From Halostagnicola sp. A-GB9-2 (GTDB lineage: Archaea > Halobacteriota > Halobacteria > Halobacteriales > Natrialbaceae), in the NCBI RefSeq assembly GCF_030068615.1, contig NZ_JASJOC010000001.1, forward strand, positions 787,045 to 851,044: 64,000 nt of DNA, in the 5' to 3' direction. Positions 43,230-53,321 of this stretch are shown here, one piece after another. Position 1 is the first letter of the stretch. The number at the start of each line of letters is the position of its first letter. Both the position numbers and the translations under genes were made by a program. The notes beneath the pieces were generated by a model. It made no database searches. It was not told the origin of the DNA and saw only the letters and a program-made list of their open reading frames with translations.

Positions 43230-43315
43230 AGCGATTCCACGAACGACGAGGCGCACACGACGAATTGCCTCGAAGTGAAGCCCTTATGTGCCGAGCGAAG
43301 ACAGTCGAACGTAGG

Positions 43316-44464
43316 ATGATCCCCGGCGCGAGCGACTATGGAATTTCGCTGTCGATCGACGACGATGCGATCGATCGACTGTGTGCTGTGACCGCCGAAG
43401 ACGTCGAGCCAGCGCCGGAACTCAGCTTCGCTCGGAACGTGTTTATCCCGTTAACGACGGCATGTCGATACACCTGTACGTACTGTACCTACTTCGACGG
43501 CCCCGGGAACGCCTCGCTTCTCACGCTCGAGGAGGTCCGTGACATCTGTCGAACCGGCGCAGACGCCGGCTGTACGGAGGCGCTGTTCACGTTTGGGGAC
43601 GACCCCGACGAACGCTACACCGAGATTCACGACCAGCTCGCAGAGTGGGGCCACGACTCGATTCACACGTACCTGCGAGAGGCCTGCGAGGTCGCCCTCG
43701 AGGAGGGACTGCTTCCCCACTCGAATCCGGGCGACCAGACGCGCGAGCAGATGGAAGCGGTCGCGGACGTGAACGCGAGTATGGGCGTGATGCTCGAGAC
43801 GACAGCGGCGGTCGACGCCCACGCGGGGCCACGCCGGAAGAATCCCGGCCAGCGCCTGCAAACGATCAGAACGGCGGGCGAACTCGACATGGCGTTCACG
43901 ACGGGAATTCTCGTCGGAATCGGCGAATCGTGGGAAGACCGAGCCGAAAGCCTGCTCGCAATCCGTGAGATGCACGAGCGGTACGATCACATTCAGGAGG
44001 TGATCGTCCAGCCGGTGTCCACCAACGAACGCTGGTCCGGCAACACGCCGGATCTCGAGACGATGCGCCGGGTGACGGCGATGGCGCGGGTCGCGTTACC
44101 CGAGGAAATCTCCGTGCAAGTTCCGCCGAACCTCGCACCGGCGCGCGACCTCGTCGATTGTGGCATCGACGACCTGGGCGGCGTGTCGCCGATCACGGAC
44201 GATCACATCAACCCCGACTACGCCTGGCCCGCCCTGCGCGAACTCGAGGAGATTGCCTCGGAAGCCGACGTTCCGCTCCGCGAGCGGCTCCCGGTGTACG
44301 AGCGGTTCCTCGAGCCGGAACTTCGGACGGCGGAATTCGACGGCGTGCTCGCCGAGGGGGCGAACGAGGGAGCGTGGATTTCGCCAACGATTCGGGACGC
44401 ACTCGAGGCAGAGGACGAGGCGGGAGAACGGTACCGATCCGTACTTCGCGAGGGAACGCCCTGA
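43316..44464 (+). CDS. cofG: FO synthase subunit 1 (radical SAM)
   Basis: CofG with CofH makes 7,8-didemethyl-8-hydroxy-5-deazariboflavin, the F420 chromophore. The radical-SAM cluster motif is C50-x3-C54-x2-C57 (TTACRYTCTYCTYF). Other features are EALFTFGDDPDERY, EEGLLPHSNPGDQT, MGVMLETTAAVDA and TTGILVGIGESWEDR. The start MIPGASDYGIS (ATG 43316) is typical; an in-frame ATG at 43286 would add ten residues. The partner cofH lies 5.6 kb away on the other strand. Confidence 0.93.
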   Translation: MIPGASDYGISLSIDDDAIDRLCAVTAEDVEPAPELSFARNVFIPLTTACRYTCTYCTYFDGPGNASLLTLEEVRDICRTGADAGCTEALFTFGDDPDERYTEIHDQLAEWGHDSIHTYLREACEVALEEGLLPHSNPGDQTREQMEAVADVNASMGVMLETTAAVDAHAGPRRKNPGQRLQTIRTAGELDMAFTTGILVGIGESWEDRAESLLAIREMHERYDHIQEVIVQPVSTNERWSGNTPDLETMRRVTAMARVALPEEISVQVPPNLAPARDLVDCGIDDLGGVSPITDDHINPDYAWPALRELEEIASEADVPLRERLPVYERFLEPELRTAEFDGVLAEGANEGAWISPTIRDALEAEDEAGERYRSVLREGTP

Positions 44465-45039
44465 ATTTCGTCACGAAAGCCAGACAGTCAACCGTTTTTG
44501 ACCGTTCTTGCTGTTTCAATCGACAACGTAGTCTCTCCATTCGACGAACCTGGCCTCGAGTCGAGCCGAACCGGTTGTTGGCCAGGCGTAACCGTTCGAG
44601 CGACCGCTATCGTCGGTATAATCGATTCATACGGCGACGGCGAAAGCGGCCGGAAAACCGAGAGCCGGCGATGGGACAACACGAGTGTACGGCCACCTTT
44701 CGGCGTCACAGGGAGACCGAACAGCGACCTGTCGCGGTCGAGTCCACGGCCCGCAATCGGCGGGGGTTCCGACACGACGGTGACGAGACCGAGTTACGCT
44801 GTTTCAAAATTGGAACGGTCGAAAGAACACCCGCGTGAGGCTATCTTGCCGGCCTCGAGCGAACCGACGCTTCCTGACGCTCCGTTGATTCGAAACCGGT
44901 GCCTGTTCGGTGGAAGCGAGACTGAAACAATGGGCCATCGCACCGTTCTCCCGAGTACTTCGTGAGGATTCGCAATCGATCACTGGGCCGTTCGAGTTCG
45001 GCGTCGGCGGGGTCCGAGACGGCGGACGAAGCCCGGGCG
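44465..45039. other. Gene-free stretch upstream of the ABC transporter
   Basis: About 570 bases separate cofG from the ABC ATPase. The overlapping ORFs on both strands (for example 44498-44965 plus, 44488-44775 minus) are basic, Ser/Arg-rich and lack codon bias. I see no repeat or RNA gene. It should contain the promoter of the ABC-FtsX operon. Confidence 0.5.
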
Positions 45040-45738
45040 ATGCCGGCCGTCTGTCTCGAGGACGTCAATCACGAGTACGGTTCGACGGGCGGACGGCTTC
45101 GTTCGGGTTCGGATCGAACGGTGACCGCGCTTCGAAACGTCTCCCTCGACGTGGAACGAGGAACCATCGTCGGCCTCGAGGGGCCGAGCGGGAGCGGCAA
45201 GTCGACGATTCTGCATGCGGTCGCGGGATTGCTGGTGCCGACCGCGGGCACCGTCTCCGTACTCGGAACCGATCTCACAGCACTCTCCGACCGGGGTCGA
45301 ACGAGAGTTCGGCGAGGCCACGTAGGGATCGTCTTCCAGCGGTTCCACCTGTTACCGTCGCTCTCGGCCCGCGCGAACGTCGCGTTACCGCTCGTGCAGG
45401 CCGGACTCTCGAAATCGGCGCGTCGGGAGCGAGCGTCGACGCTGTTGACACAGGTCGGTCTCGAGGATCGGATCACCCACCTCCCCGGCGAACTCAGCGG
45501 CGGCGAACGACAGCGCGTTGCGATCGCCAGGGCGCTGTCGACGGACCCCGATGTCCTCGTCGCGGACGAACCGACGGGCGAACTCGATACGGAAACCGGC
45601 GCGGACGTCCTCGAGCTGTTGACCGACGTCGGCCGCGACCGGGCGGTGCTCATCGCGTCACACGACGCGGCTACGCTCGCCGTCGCCGATCGAGTGGTGA
45701 CACTCCGGGATGGGACGGTGGTCGAGGATGAACGATAA
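45040..45738 (+). CDS. MacB/LolD-type ABC transporter ATP-binding protein
   Basis: This 232-residue ATPase has Walker A GPSGSGKSTILHAVAGL (about residues 48-55), a Q-loop in GIVFQRFHLLPSLSARANV, the signature LSGGERQRVAIARAL, Walker B PDVLVADEPTGELD and the switch His in LIASHDAA. This is the branch that energises FtsX-like permeases. The ATG at 45040 (MPAVCLEDVNHEYG) is chosen; 26 upstream codons are poorly coding. Its 3' end overlaps the first permease by 11 bases. The substrate is unknown; it may be a lipoprotein, peptide or toxic compound. Confidence 0.9.
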   Translation: MPAVCLEDVNHEYGSTGGRLRSGSDRTVTALRNVSLDVERGTIVGLEGPSGSGKSTILHAVAGLLVPTAGTVSVLGTDLTALSDRGRTRVRRGHVGIVFQRFHLLPSLSARANVALPLVQAGLSKSARRERASTLLTQVGLEDRITHLPGELSGGERQRVAIARALSTDPDVLVADEPTGELDTETGADVLELLTDVGRDRAVLIASHDAATLAVADRVVTLRDGTVVEDER

Positions 45739-47011
45739 CGCCGAGGAAGCGCGGAACGACAACCCCAAGGAAAAGCGTCGACACCGCTGGCGCGGAATCG
45801 TCGGCGTCTCGGTCGCCAGGCTGTGGAACCGGCCGACCCGAACCAGCTCGAGTCGGATTTTGACCTCGATCACGGTCGTTGCACTCACCATCGCGTTGCT
45901 TCTGTGTATCACCGGAGTCGCGCTCGCGCTAGCCGACGGCGGACCGATGCTAGAGGACGACGCGGACGCCCAGATCGCGCCGGAAGGGAGCGGAAGCCTC
46001 TCGGCGGTCGACGGCGTCGAGAGTCCCCGAATCGGCGAGTCGAACGAGCGAGCGGCGGCGATTCGCTCGGAAGCGGGCATCGACCACGCCTCACCGGTGC
46101 TCGTCGAACCGACGAAATTCGAGACGAGCGACGGCGGCTCCGAGACGGTCCTTCTCGTGGGCGTCGTCCCCGACGAGGAATCTCGAACCGTCGCGGGCCT
46201 CTCAACAGACGGTCTTGAGCCGGGTGACGATCACTACGCCGACGGATCGTACGATGGCCCGACGCAGCGACAGCTCGTGCTCTCTCCCGCCGCGGCGGAT
46301 CGGCTCGAGGCCTCGGACGGTGACGAACGGATCGTCTCGAGCGGACAGACCGATACGGAGATGCCGCCGCTCACCGTTTCGGATGTCGACGACGCCGCGG
46401 GCGCATACGAGGACAGCGACGCACCTATCGCGCTCGTTCACCTGAGCGAGTTACAGACGTTCTCGGGGGCGAGCGACGACGAACTCGCCGACAGCGTGCT
46501 CGTGTGGGGCGACTCCGAGGCGACGGCGACGGCAGCCGGCGAGGCGTATCCGGATGCGACGGTCGAATCGAACCAGGGCGGCGATCCGTCGGCGCTGTTC
46601 GACGACGGGTTGGCGTTCGCGACGAGTGCGATCGCGCTGCTCATCGGCGTGACAATCTGTGCGTCGTTCGTCGCGACGACGATGGGGATGGCCGTCGATC
46701 AGGATCGTCGCACGCTCGCCATCCTGCAGACGATCGGCGTTCCGCTGTCGGGACGGATGGCCGTCGTCGCCACCTCGACGGTGGTCGCAACCCTCTGTGG
46801 TGCGGTTCTCGGAATCAGCCTCGGCGTCGCCGGGATTTTCGCCCTCAACGCGGTCGCCGGCGCAACCGTCGCGTCGGGAACCGTCGCGATGGCCCACCCC
46901 GTCTTCGTCCCGTACGCGCTCGCGGTCGCGCTCGTCGCCGGACTGCTTGCGATGCCGTACCCGCTGTTGATCGCCTCGAGGACGAACGTCTTGGCCGAGG
47001 TGGGTCGATGA
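45728..47011 (+). CDS. FtsX-like ABC permease, first subunit
   Basis: This 427-residue protein has a basic cytosolic start (KRRHRWRGIVGVSVARLWNR), one N-terminal membrane helix (about 45-68), an extracellular acidic domain of about 220 residues, and three C-terminal helices with the FtsX motif region MGMAVDQDRRTLAILQTIGVPLSGRMAVV. It ends VLAEVGR. It overlaps the ATPase gene upstream and the second permease downstream (ATGA), so all three are translationally coupled. Confidence 0.85.
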   Translation: MNDNAEEARNDNPKEKRRHRWRGIVGVSVARLWNRPTRTSSSRILTSITVVALTIALLLCITGVALALADGGPMLEDDADAQIAPEGSGSLSAVDGVESPRIGESNERAAAIRSEAGIDHASPVLVEPTKFETSDGGSETVLLVGVVPDEESRTVAGLSTDGLEPGDDHYADGSYDGPTQRQLVLSPAAADRLEASDGDERIVSSGQTDTEMPPLTVSDVDDAAGAYEDSDAPIALVHLSELQTFSGASDDELADSVLVWGDSEATATAAGEAYPDATVESNQGGDPSALFDDGLAFATSAIALLIGVTICASFVATTMGMAVDQDRRTLAILQTIGVPLSGRMAVVATSTVVATLCGAVLGISLGVAGIFALNAVAGATVASGTVAMAHPVFVPYALAVALVAGLLAMPYPLLIASRTNVLAEVGR

Positions 47012-48279
47012 GCCGGCGATTCGGGGCGGCGTTGAGAGCGGTGGCGAACCTCCGACACGTTCCCACTCGAACGAGCGCCGTCCTCGGGATCGCGTTCGCC
47101 CAGATTCGGCGGTCGCCCAGACGAACCGTCCTCGCCGTGTTGGCCGTCGCGCTCGTCGTCCTCTCGGTGACATTGCTCGCAAGCCTCGGCGTCGGCGTCG
47201 TCGACATCGGCGAGGACGGACTCGAGAGCGCGAACCGGGGGATCTGGCTCTCGGGCGACCCGGTCGATCCCTCCGCCAGCGGAACCGAGAATCCGATCGT
47301 TGGCGCACACGACGTGACGGCCGAACTCGACGAGCGCGACGACGTGAGTTCCGCCTCGCCGATCGCGATGTACGAGATCTACGTCGGGACGGATCCCGGT
47401 GATCTCGAGCGAACGTCGGGGGTCGGCGTTCCGGGGACCCACTCCGGGTTCGACTTCCAGCGAGGCGGCGGGTACGAAACCGACGCGGAGGACGCCCAAG
47501 AGGCGATGACGAGCGGCGAGCCGACAACCGAGGAAGTCGTCCTCGATCCCGATACGGCCGAACGGCTTGGCGCATCGCCCGGCGACACGGTTTATCTCGG
47601 GACGAGCAGGGAGTCAGCTCCCGAATACGAGTTTACCGTCGTCGGTACCTCCTCGTACTACTCGCAGTATCTCGGCTCGGAATCGACGGCGGTTCCGCTC
47701 CCTGATCTGTTGGCAGTCGCCGGTACCACGGGCACTGATCGGGCGACGTTTATCACCGCCGACGCGGCGGACGGGCATGACCGGCAGACGGTTGCGGCCG
47801 ACCTCGACGAGACTTATCCGGAGTACGACGTCCGTGCCAGCGACGAGCAGATCGGCGCGATGCTCGAGGAGCGGCCGCTCATCCTCGCAAGCGGCGTGAC
47901 GCTGGTCGGGCTGGCCATCGTCGGCGGTATTATCCTCACGGTGAATCTGTTCGCGCTCGTCGCCTCCCAGCAACGCGAAGAACTCGCGGCGCTCCGGGCG
48001 ATCGGCCTCTCGAGATGGGTTCTCTCGGGAACGATCGGCGCGCAGGGGCTCATCATCGGACTGCTCGGCGGCGTCGTCGGACTCGTCTCCACACCGGTAC
48101 TCGCGGCGGGATTGAATCGAATCGTGGCCGAAACCGTCGGCTTCGAACGGCTCCTGCGGACGCCCCTCGAGGTCTACGCCGTCGGGTTCGCCCTCGCCGC
48201 CGTCGTGGGAACGATCGTTGCGCTCGTCGCGGGCTGGCGGGCTGGCCGATACGCACGGATCGCGCATCTCGAGGCGTGA
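47008..48279 (+). CDS. FtsX-like ABC permease, second subunit
   Basis: This 423-residue protein starts MSRRFGAALRAVANLRHVPTR. It has the same plan as its partner: the first helix in RTVLAVLAVALVVLSVTLLA, a large MacB-like extracellular domain (about 70-285), and the FtsX helices with QQREELAALRAIGLSRWVLSGTIGAQ, where the cytosolic loop contacts the ATPase. It is the final gene of the operon. The two permeases are different enough to form a heterodimer. Confidence 0.88.
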   Translation: MSRRFGAALRAVANLRHVPTRTSAVLGIAFAQIRRSPRRTVLAVLAVALVVLSVTLLASLGVGVVDIGEDGLESANRGIWLSGDPVDPSASGTENPIVGAHDVTAELDERDDVSSASPIAMYEIYVGTDPGDLERTSGVGVPGTHSGFDFQRGGGYETDAEDAQEAMTSGEPTTEEVVLDPDTAERLGASPGDTVYLGTSRESAPEYEFTVVGTSSYYSQYLGSESTAVPLPDLLAVAGTTGTDRATFITADAADGHDRQTVAADLDETYPEYDVRASDEQIGAMLEERPLILASGVTLVGLAIVGGIILTVNLFALVASQQREELAALRAIGLSRWVLSGTIGAQGLIIGLLGGVVGLVSTPVLAAGLNRIVAETVGFERLLRTPLEVYAVGFALAAVVGTIVALVAGWRAGRYARIAHLEA

Positions 48280-48373
48280 TCCGTCCGAACCGCAGTCTCG
48301 ACGGCACCGAATCGGTTCCAGCGGAGGCGACCGCCACCCGAGTTATCAAACGGCTGTGGTCCGTACAACGCGT

Positions 48374-49342
48374 ATGAGCTGGACCGCGTCCGACGTTCCC
48401 GACCAGTCGGGGCGAACAGTCGTCGTCACCGGCGCGAACAGCGGCATCGGCTTCGAAGCCACTCGAGTGCTCGCCGAACGCGGCGCGACGGTCGTCATGG
48501 CCTGTCGAAGCGTGGACCGCGGCGAGGCGGCCGCCGACGAGATCAGAGACGGCCTCGAGGCCGACGTTAAGGGCGAACTGATTGTCGAGGAACTGGACCT
48601 CGCCGACCTCGAGTCGGTCCGAGCGTTCGCGGAGCGGTTCGACGACGCGGTCGATCGAAACGGCGAATCGTCGGAGGAGGCGGAAATAGACGTGCTGGTG
48701 AACAACGCGGGCGTGATGGCGATTCCGCGCCGCGAAACCGTCCAGGGCTTCGAGATGCAGTTCGGCGTCAACCATCTCGGACACTTCGCGCTCACCGCTG
48801 CCTTGTTCGACCACCTCGCGAGGGACGCCCGCACCGTGACCGTCTCGAGCGGAGTCCACAAACAGGGCGAGATCGACTTCGACGACCTGCAGGGCGAAAA
48901 CGACTACAACCGCTGGAGTGCCTACGCCCAGTCGAAACTCGCGAACCTGCTCTTTGCCTACGAGTTCGACCGGCGACTCGAGAACGCCACCTCCAACGCG
49001 ATGAGCGTGGGCGTTCATCCGGGCTACGCCGATACGGCGTTGCAGGCCCAGGGGCCCGAAATGGACGGCTCGAGGGTTCGAAAACTACTGGCGGACGCGG
49101 CGAACGCCGTGTTCGCCCAGTCCGCCGCGAAGGGGGCGCTTCCGACGCTGTACGCGGCGACCGCGAGTGACGTCCAAAGCGGAGAGTACTACGGCCCCGG
49201 CGGACTCATGAACATGCGCGGCGCGCCGGAGCGCCAGCGGTCGGCCGAGCAGTCCTACGATCGCGAGATGGCACGGAAATTATGGGAGGTCTCTGAAGAG
49301 CTGACCGACGTCGAGTTCGACCTCGAATCTCGAGATCGGTAA
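48374..49342 (+). CDS. Short-chain dehydrogenase/reductase, retinol-dehydrogenase-like
   Basis: This 322-residue SDR has the cofactor loop VVVTGANSGIGFEATRVLAE, NNAGVMAIPRRETVQGFEMQFGVNHLGHF, the catalytic Ser in VTVSSGVHKQG, and YAQSKLANLLFAYEF with catalytic Tyr and Lys. These fit the RDH/WWOX-like oxidoreductase branch. An acidic insertion of about ten residues (RNGESSEEAE) precedes the NNAG motif. The ATG at 48374 is chosen over the long upstream frame, which overlaps the permease. Substrate unknown. Confidence 0.88.
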   Translation: MSWTASDVPDQSGRTVVVTGANSGIGFEATRVLAERGATVVMACRSVDRGEAAADEIRDGLEADVKGELIVEELDLADLESVRAFAERFDDAVDRNGESSEEAEIDVLVNNAGVMAIPRRETVQGFEMQFGVNHLGHFALTAALFDHLARDARTVTVSSGVHKQGEIDFDDLQGENDYNRWSAYAQSKLANLLFAYEFDRRLENATSNAMSVGVHPGYADTALQAQGPEMDGSRVRKLLADAANAVFAQSAAKGALPTLYAATASDVQSGEYYGPGGLMNMRGAPERQRSAEQSYDREMARKLWEVSEELTDVEFDLESRDR

Positions 49343-49407
49343 ACGTCCACGTACACGTGAAAATTGACGAATATTTATCAGTGCCTTCGTGGTCGGTGAC
49401 CGAATAG

Positions 49408-50037
49408 ATGGCACCTCCTCGTTCACCGACACCGGATCGCCGGACCGTACTGACAGGGCTCGCCGCCAGCACCGGGGTTCTTACCCTCGCCGGGTGCACC
49501 GAGTCCAGCGACGAAAGCGATTCGACAACCGGCGACTCAAGCCCGAACGGCGACGATGATTCGAACGCGGGCGAGGGCGATGAATCAGGTAATCCGGACG
49601 AGAACGACGACAACTCGAGCGACGAGGAATCCCCGGCGGTTCACGAGGACTACGAGGAAACCGAGGTCAGCGTGACGACTGCCGACGGCGAGGAACTCGG
49701 CGAAGTGACGGCGGCCATCGCCGACACGCAGGAACTGCAGACGATCGGGCTCAGCGATACCGAGGAGTTACCCGAGGATCGCGGGATGATCTTCATCAAC
49801 GAATCCGAGCAGGATCTGCGGTTCATCATGCCGGATATGTCGTTCGGGATCGACATCGTCTTCGCCGACAGCGAGGGCGTCATCACGGGGATTCACCACG
49901 CGCCCCAACCCGGGCCCGACGAGGACGGCTCCGAGCAGGGCTATCCGGGCTACGGCCAGTACGTCCTCGAGGTCAACTACGAGTGGACCGCCGAACGGGG
50001 AATCGAGGAGGGCGACGTGCTCAGCTTTTCGTACTGA
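49408..50037 (+). CDS. DUF192 lipoprotein
   Basis: This 209-residue protein has a Tat-type signal (RRTVLTGLAASTGVLTLAGC, lipobox Cys near residue 30) followed by an 80-residue Asp/Ser/Glu-rich linker. The C-terminal DUF192 domain is recognised by IADTQELQTIGLSDTEELPEDRGMIF, LRFIMPDMSFGIDIVFAD and YVLEVNYEWTAERGIEEGD. DUF192 is a small beta barrel, widespread and of uncertain function. It converges with cofH. Confidence 0.85.
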   Translation: MAPPRSPTPDRRTVLTGLAASTGVLTLAGCTESSDESDSTTGDSSPNGDDDSNAGEGDESGNPDENDDNSSDEESPAVHEDYEETEVSVTTADGEELGEVTAAIADTQELQTIGLSDTEELPEDRGMIFINESEQDLRFIMPDMSFGIDIVFADSEGVITGIHHAPQPGPDEDGSEQGYPGYGQYVLEVNYEWTAERGIEEGDVLSFSY

Positions 50038-50073
50038 TCCGAGGTCTGACGTCTCAGAAGCCCGCAAAACGAC

Positions 50074-51447
50074 TCAGTCGTCCGCAGGGACCGTATCCCC
50101 GTCTCGAGCCAAAAGCGCCGTTCCGTCAGCCTTCGGCCCGAGTTGCGGCCCGAACGGCGGATCGTCGGGATCGATGACGCGGCGTTTTTCGTAGTCCGTC
50201 GAGCGCTCGACCGGGATCCGTCCGATTGAGGAGATCAGTTCGACGTAGTCTTCGACCGAGCGGAACTCGCCGTACTCGCCGCCGGCGCGTTTGGTGATCT
50301 CCTCGGAGAGGATCGTCCCCATGAAGTCGTCCGCGCCACAGGAGAGCATTTTTAGTCCCTGCTGATCGCCGTACTTGACCCACGAGGACTGGATATGGTC
50401 GATGTTGTCGAGAAAGAGCCGCGAGACGGCGATCATCAGTTCGTCTTCGTCCTGACTCGCACCGCTCGAGACGACGTCGTGCTCGTAAAGCGGCGTGTTC
50501 TGGTGGATAAAAGAGAGGGGAACGAACTCGGTTATCGCGCCGTCGACGCGCTCCTGGAGGTCGCGAACGCGTTTTAAGTGCATCACTCGATGGGCCTCGT
50601 TCTCGACGTGGCCGTACATGATCGTCGAGGTGAGCCCGAGCCCGGCGTCGGCCGCGGCTTCCATCGCCTCGAGCCAGCCGTCGGTGCTGATCTTGCCGGG
50701 ACAGATCACTTCCCGAACCTCCTCGACGAGAATTTCGGCCGCGGTGCCGGGAACGGTGTCGAGTCCAGCGTCTTGCAAACGGCTGTAAACGTCCTCGTAA
50801 GACCAGTCGGTACCGCGACGGGCGTGGTAGGCCTCCTCGGGCGTCATCGAGTGGACGTGCACGCCGTCGACGCTCATCGCCGCCATCTGCTCGGCGTAGG
50901 TTCCGGGGTCGGTCTCGTACCGTTCGGGCGGCTTGTAGTTGACCTCCTTGCGGTTCTCGGTGGCCTCGAGGATCTCTAAATGTTCGTCGTCCAGTGCAAA
51001 TGCGGGGTGAAGACCGGAGACCGAAGTGACCTCGTAGACGCCCTTCTCGACGGCGTCGGCGACGATTTCGCGAGACTCCGCGGGTGTCTTCGTAAAGCCC
51101 TGACTCTCCATCTCGGCGTCGGATTCGAAGGTGTGGGCAGCGTCTTTGAAGTTACAGAACAGACAGCCGACGTTACACGCGGTCGTCACGTTGTTGTTTA
51201 CATTTGCGACGAACGTGACTTCCTCGCCGACGACGTCCGCGCGGCGACGATCTGCGGCCTCGAGGACCCGCTCTTTCCGTCGCTGGTCAATCCCTTCGGC
51301 GTCGGTTCCCGTCGTCAACAGTTCGATGCCATCGTCGACGGTGAGTCGGTTCCCGTTCCGTGCCTTCTCGAGGGCGTTCTCGAACGACTGGTCGGTCTCG
51401 GGAACGTGCTCGAACGCGAGGTCTGCCTCGGTCACCGGTCGCTCCAT
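50074..51447 (-). CDS. cofH: FO synthase subunit 2 (radical SAM)
   Basis: This 457-residue protein is CofH, which joins tyrosine-derived 4-hydroxybenzyl to the ribityl-diaminouracil in F420 chromophore synthesis. The radical-SAM motif is C91-x3-C95-x2-C98 (TTACNVGCLFCNF). Typical parts are YEVTSVSGLHPAFALDDEH, MSVDGVHVHSMTPEEAYHARR, TVPGTAAEILVEEVR and IMYGHVENEAHRV. Length matches haloarchaeal CofH. It is separate from the cofC-cofG pair but in the same neighbourhood. Confidence 0.93.
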   Translation of the reverse strand: MERPVTEADLAFEHVPETDQSFENALEKARNGNRLTVDDGIELLTTGTDAEGIDQRRKERVLEAADRRRADVVGEEVTFVANVNNNVTTACNVGCLFCNFKDAAHTFESDAEMESQGFTKTPAESREIVADAVEKGVYEVTSVSGLHPAFALDDEHLEILEATENRKEVNYKPPERYETDPGTYAEQMAAMSVDGVHVHSMTPEEAYHARRGTDWSYEDVYSRLQDAGLDTVPGTAAEILVEEVREVICPGKISTDGWLEAMEAAADAGLGLTSTIMYGHVENEAHRVMHLKRVRDLQERVDGAITEFVPLSFIHQNTPLYEHDVVSSGASQDEDELMIAVSRLFLDNIDHIQSSWVKYGDQQGLKMLSCGADDFMGTILSEEITKRAGGEYGEFRSVEDYVELISSIGRIPVERSTDYEKRRVIDPDDPPFGPQLGPKADGTALLARDGDTVPADD

Positions 51448-51673
51448 CGTCGCAACGAACCCATTACAGCGGCAAAAACGTGGTGGAACGCGTCCGAACT
51501 CACCGCTATCTCGGAGATTCGGTTGATCTGAAACGAACGAGGGCTTCCTCGAAGCGGTCGCGGCTCAGCGGAGACCTCACGACCGGCCCCGCGAATAATA
51601 CTGAAACCTTCTTACGGTGGGGACACGGCAACTCGAGTATGAACCGCGGGGGCCACTCGATGAGGTGTGACGA

Positions 51674-52693
51674 ATGACGAGCGTCAAGGAGTTTCGGATC
51701 GAGGAGGAAGCAACGGCGGACTCGCTCGGTCGCGGGGCGTTCGTCTTCACCGACGATTACTCGGTGTTCGACTGGGGGAAGATGCCCGATCCGATTCCGC
51801 AGAAAGGTGCAACGCTCTGTACGATGGGGGCCTTTAACTTCGAACTGCTCGAGTCGGAAGGCGTACCGACGCACTATCGCGGCGTCGGCGAGGACGGCGG
51901 CGTGAGCAAACTCGAGGACGCCTCGCGCCCGCCCTGGGTGATGGAGATCGACCTGACGCAGGTGCCGGATCTGCCGAACGAGGGTCGAGAGTACGATTAC
52001 GAGTCCTACCACGCCGAGGCGGGCTCGAACTACCTGATCCCGCTCGAGGTCGTCTTCCGGAACACGGTCCCGATCGGCTCGAGTCTCCGCCGACGGACCG
52101 AGCCCGCGGACCACGGCCTCGTGTTCGAGAATTGGCCCGACGAGACGGTCGACCTCGAGGAACCGATCGTCGAGTTCTCGACGAAATACGAGGAGGGAGA
52201 CCGCTACCTCGACCGCGAGGAAGCCGACTACATCGCCGGCGAGGCCTCGATCGACGACCTCGAGTCCGTCGCCCGGGAGGTCAACGAGATCATCACCGAA
52301 CAGGCGAGCGGTGCGGAGCTGTCCCACCAGGACGGGAAAATCGAGTGTCTCACCTTCGAGGGCGAGATCCGCGTTGCCGACGTCGTCGGCACGTTCGACG
52401 AGAATCGATTCAGCCACGAGGGGACCCAGCTTTCGAAGGAGGTCCTTCGGCAGTACCACAAACGCACCCAGCCCGAGTGGGTCGAGTCGGTCAAACACGC
52501 GAAGGCCGAAGCCGAGCGCCGCGACATCGCCGACTGGAAATCGCTGTGCGAGCGGGATCCGGAGCCACTCGAGGAGGACGTGATCGAAACAGCTCGAGAC
52601 CTCTACTGTGCCGGAACCAACGCCTACACCGGGCTGGATTTCTTCGAGGCACCGCCGCTCTCGAGTGCGATCGGTGCGGTCAGCCGGCTGTAG
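51674..52693 (+). CDS. purC: SAICAR synthase
   Basis: This 339-residue phosphoribosylaminoimidazole-succinocarboxamide synthase acts in purine synthesis. The N-terminal ATP-binding part is MTSVKEFRIEEEA and RGAFVFTDDYSVFDWGKMPDPIPQKGATL; later parts are LIPLEVVFRNTVPIGSSLRRR and VDLEEPIVEFSTKYEEGDRYL. The length is longer than the bacterial enzyme (about 240), as is normal for haloarchaeal PurC, mostly from the C-terminal extension after DENRFSHEGTQLSKEV. It is divergent from cofH. Confidence 0.92.
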   Translation: MTSVKEFRIEEEATADSLGRGAFVFTDDYSVFDWGKMPDPIPQKGATLCTMGAFNFELLESEGVPTHYRGVGEDGGVSKLEDASRPPWVMEIDLTQVPDLPNEGREYDYESYHAEAGSNYLIPLEVVFRNTVPIGSSLRRRTEPADHGLVFENWPDETVDLEEPIVEFSTKYEEGDRYLDREEADYIAGEASIDDLESVAREVNEIITEQASGAELSHQDGKIECLTFEGEIRVADVVGTFDENRFSHEGTQLSKEVLRQYHKRTQPEWVESVKHAKAEAERRDIADWKSLCERDPEPLEEDVIETARDLYCAGTNAYTGLDFFEAPPLSSAIGAVSRL

Positions 52694-52920
52694 TCGCGAT
52701 TTCTCCACGGTCCGGTGGTCGACTGGCACATTCGGCCCCCTCGAGTATCCGCTTAAGGACCTCTTTTATCCGTATCGTATCGGTGTCCGTCGTCTTCGAA
52801 CCCGTCCGGTCCGCATACCCTTATCTCGATAGATGATACCAACCCACATTGTATCGCACCGAGAGCCGAAAAAGTAACGCTCATATTCCGCGACTCCAAA
52901 CGGTCGACTAGCACCATATT

Positions 52921-53136
52921 ATGTCCCTCGAGAGTTTCGCTGCTGTGACACCAGCTATCGTCCCGTTCGATGCAACCATCGGTATCACGGCCGCCGCGAG
53001 CGTCGCGCTGGCACTGTTCGTCGGATTCATGCTGTACCTCTCGTTCATCACGACGCCGGATAGTGCGACCGCGGCGAACCAGCCGTCGAGCACCCAATCG
53101 AACGCGTCCGCCGAAACCGCCGAGCCGACCGACTGA
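52921..53136 (+). CDS. Small single-helix membrane protein
   Basis: This 71-residue protein has one membrane helix (about residues 20-46, GITAAASVALALFVGFMLYLS), followed by a hydrophilic Ser/Ala/Asn/Thr-rich tail. The ATG at 52921 is good and codon use is typical. I do not recognise the family; many haloarchaea have such short tail-anchored or signal-like proteins. It stands alone. Confidence 0.55.
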   Translation: MSLESFAAVTPAIVPFDATIGITAAASVALALFVGFMLYLSFITTPDSATAANQPSSTQSNASAETAEPTD

Positions 53137-53321
53137 ACCGGATCGCCAGCGAACCGACGCGATTGCGCTGTTACCGAATCGGTCGCGTCGCCTCGAGACG
53201 ACCCCGTTGGTTTTCGGCTCTTCGTTTCGATCGCCGGCACGAGCGGTGCCGTTGGCGATGCCGTCATGCTCACCCCGCGGTTGTTTATCCCTCCTCGTAG
53301 TAGGGACAGCCGGTCGATACG

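Noticed and set aside
44498..44965. 155-residue ORF between cofG and the ABC ATPase
   Set aside because: Ser/Arg/Thr-rich without motifs or third-position GC; overlapping ORFs exist in several frames.
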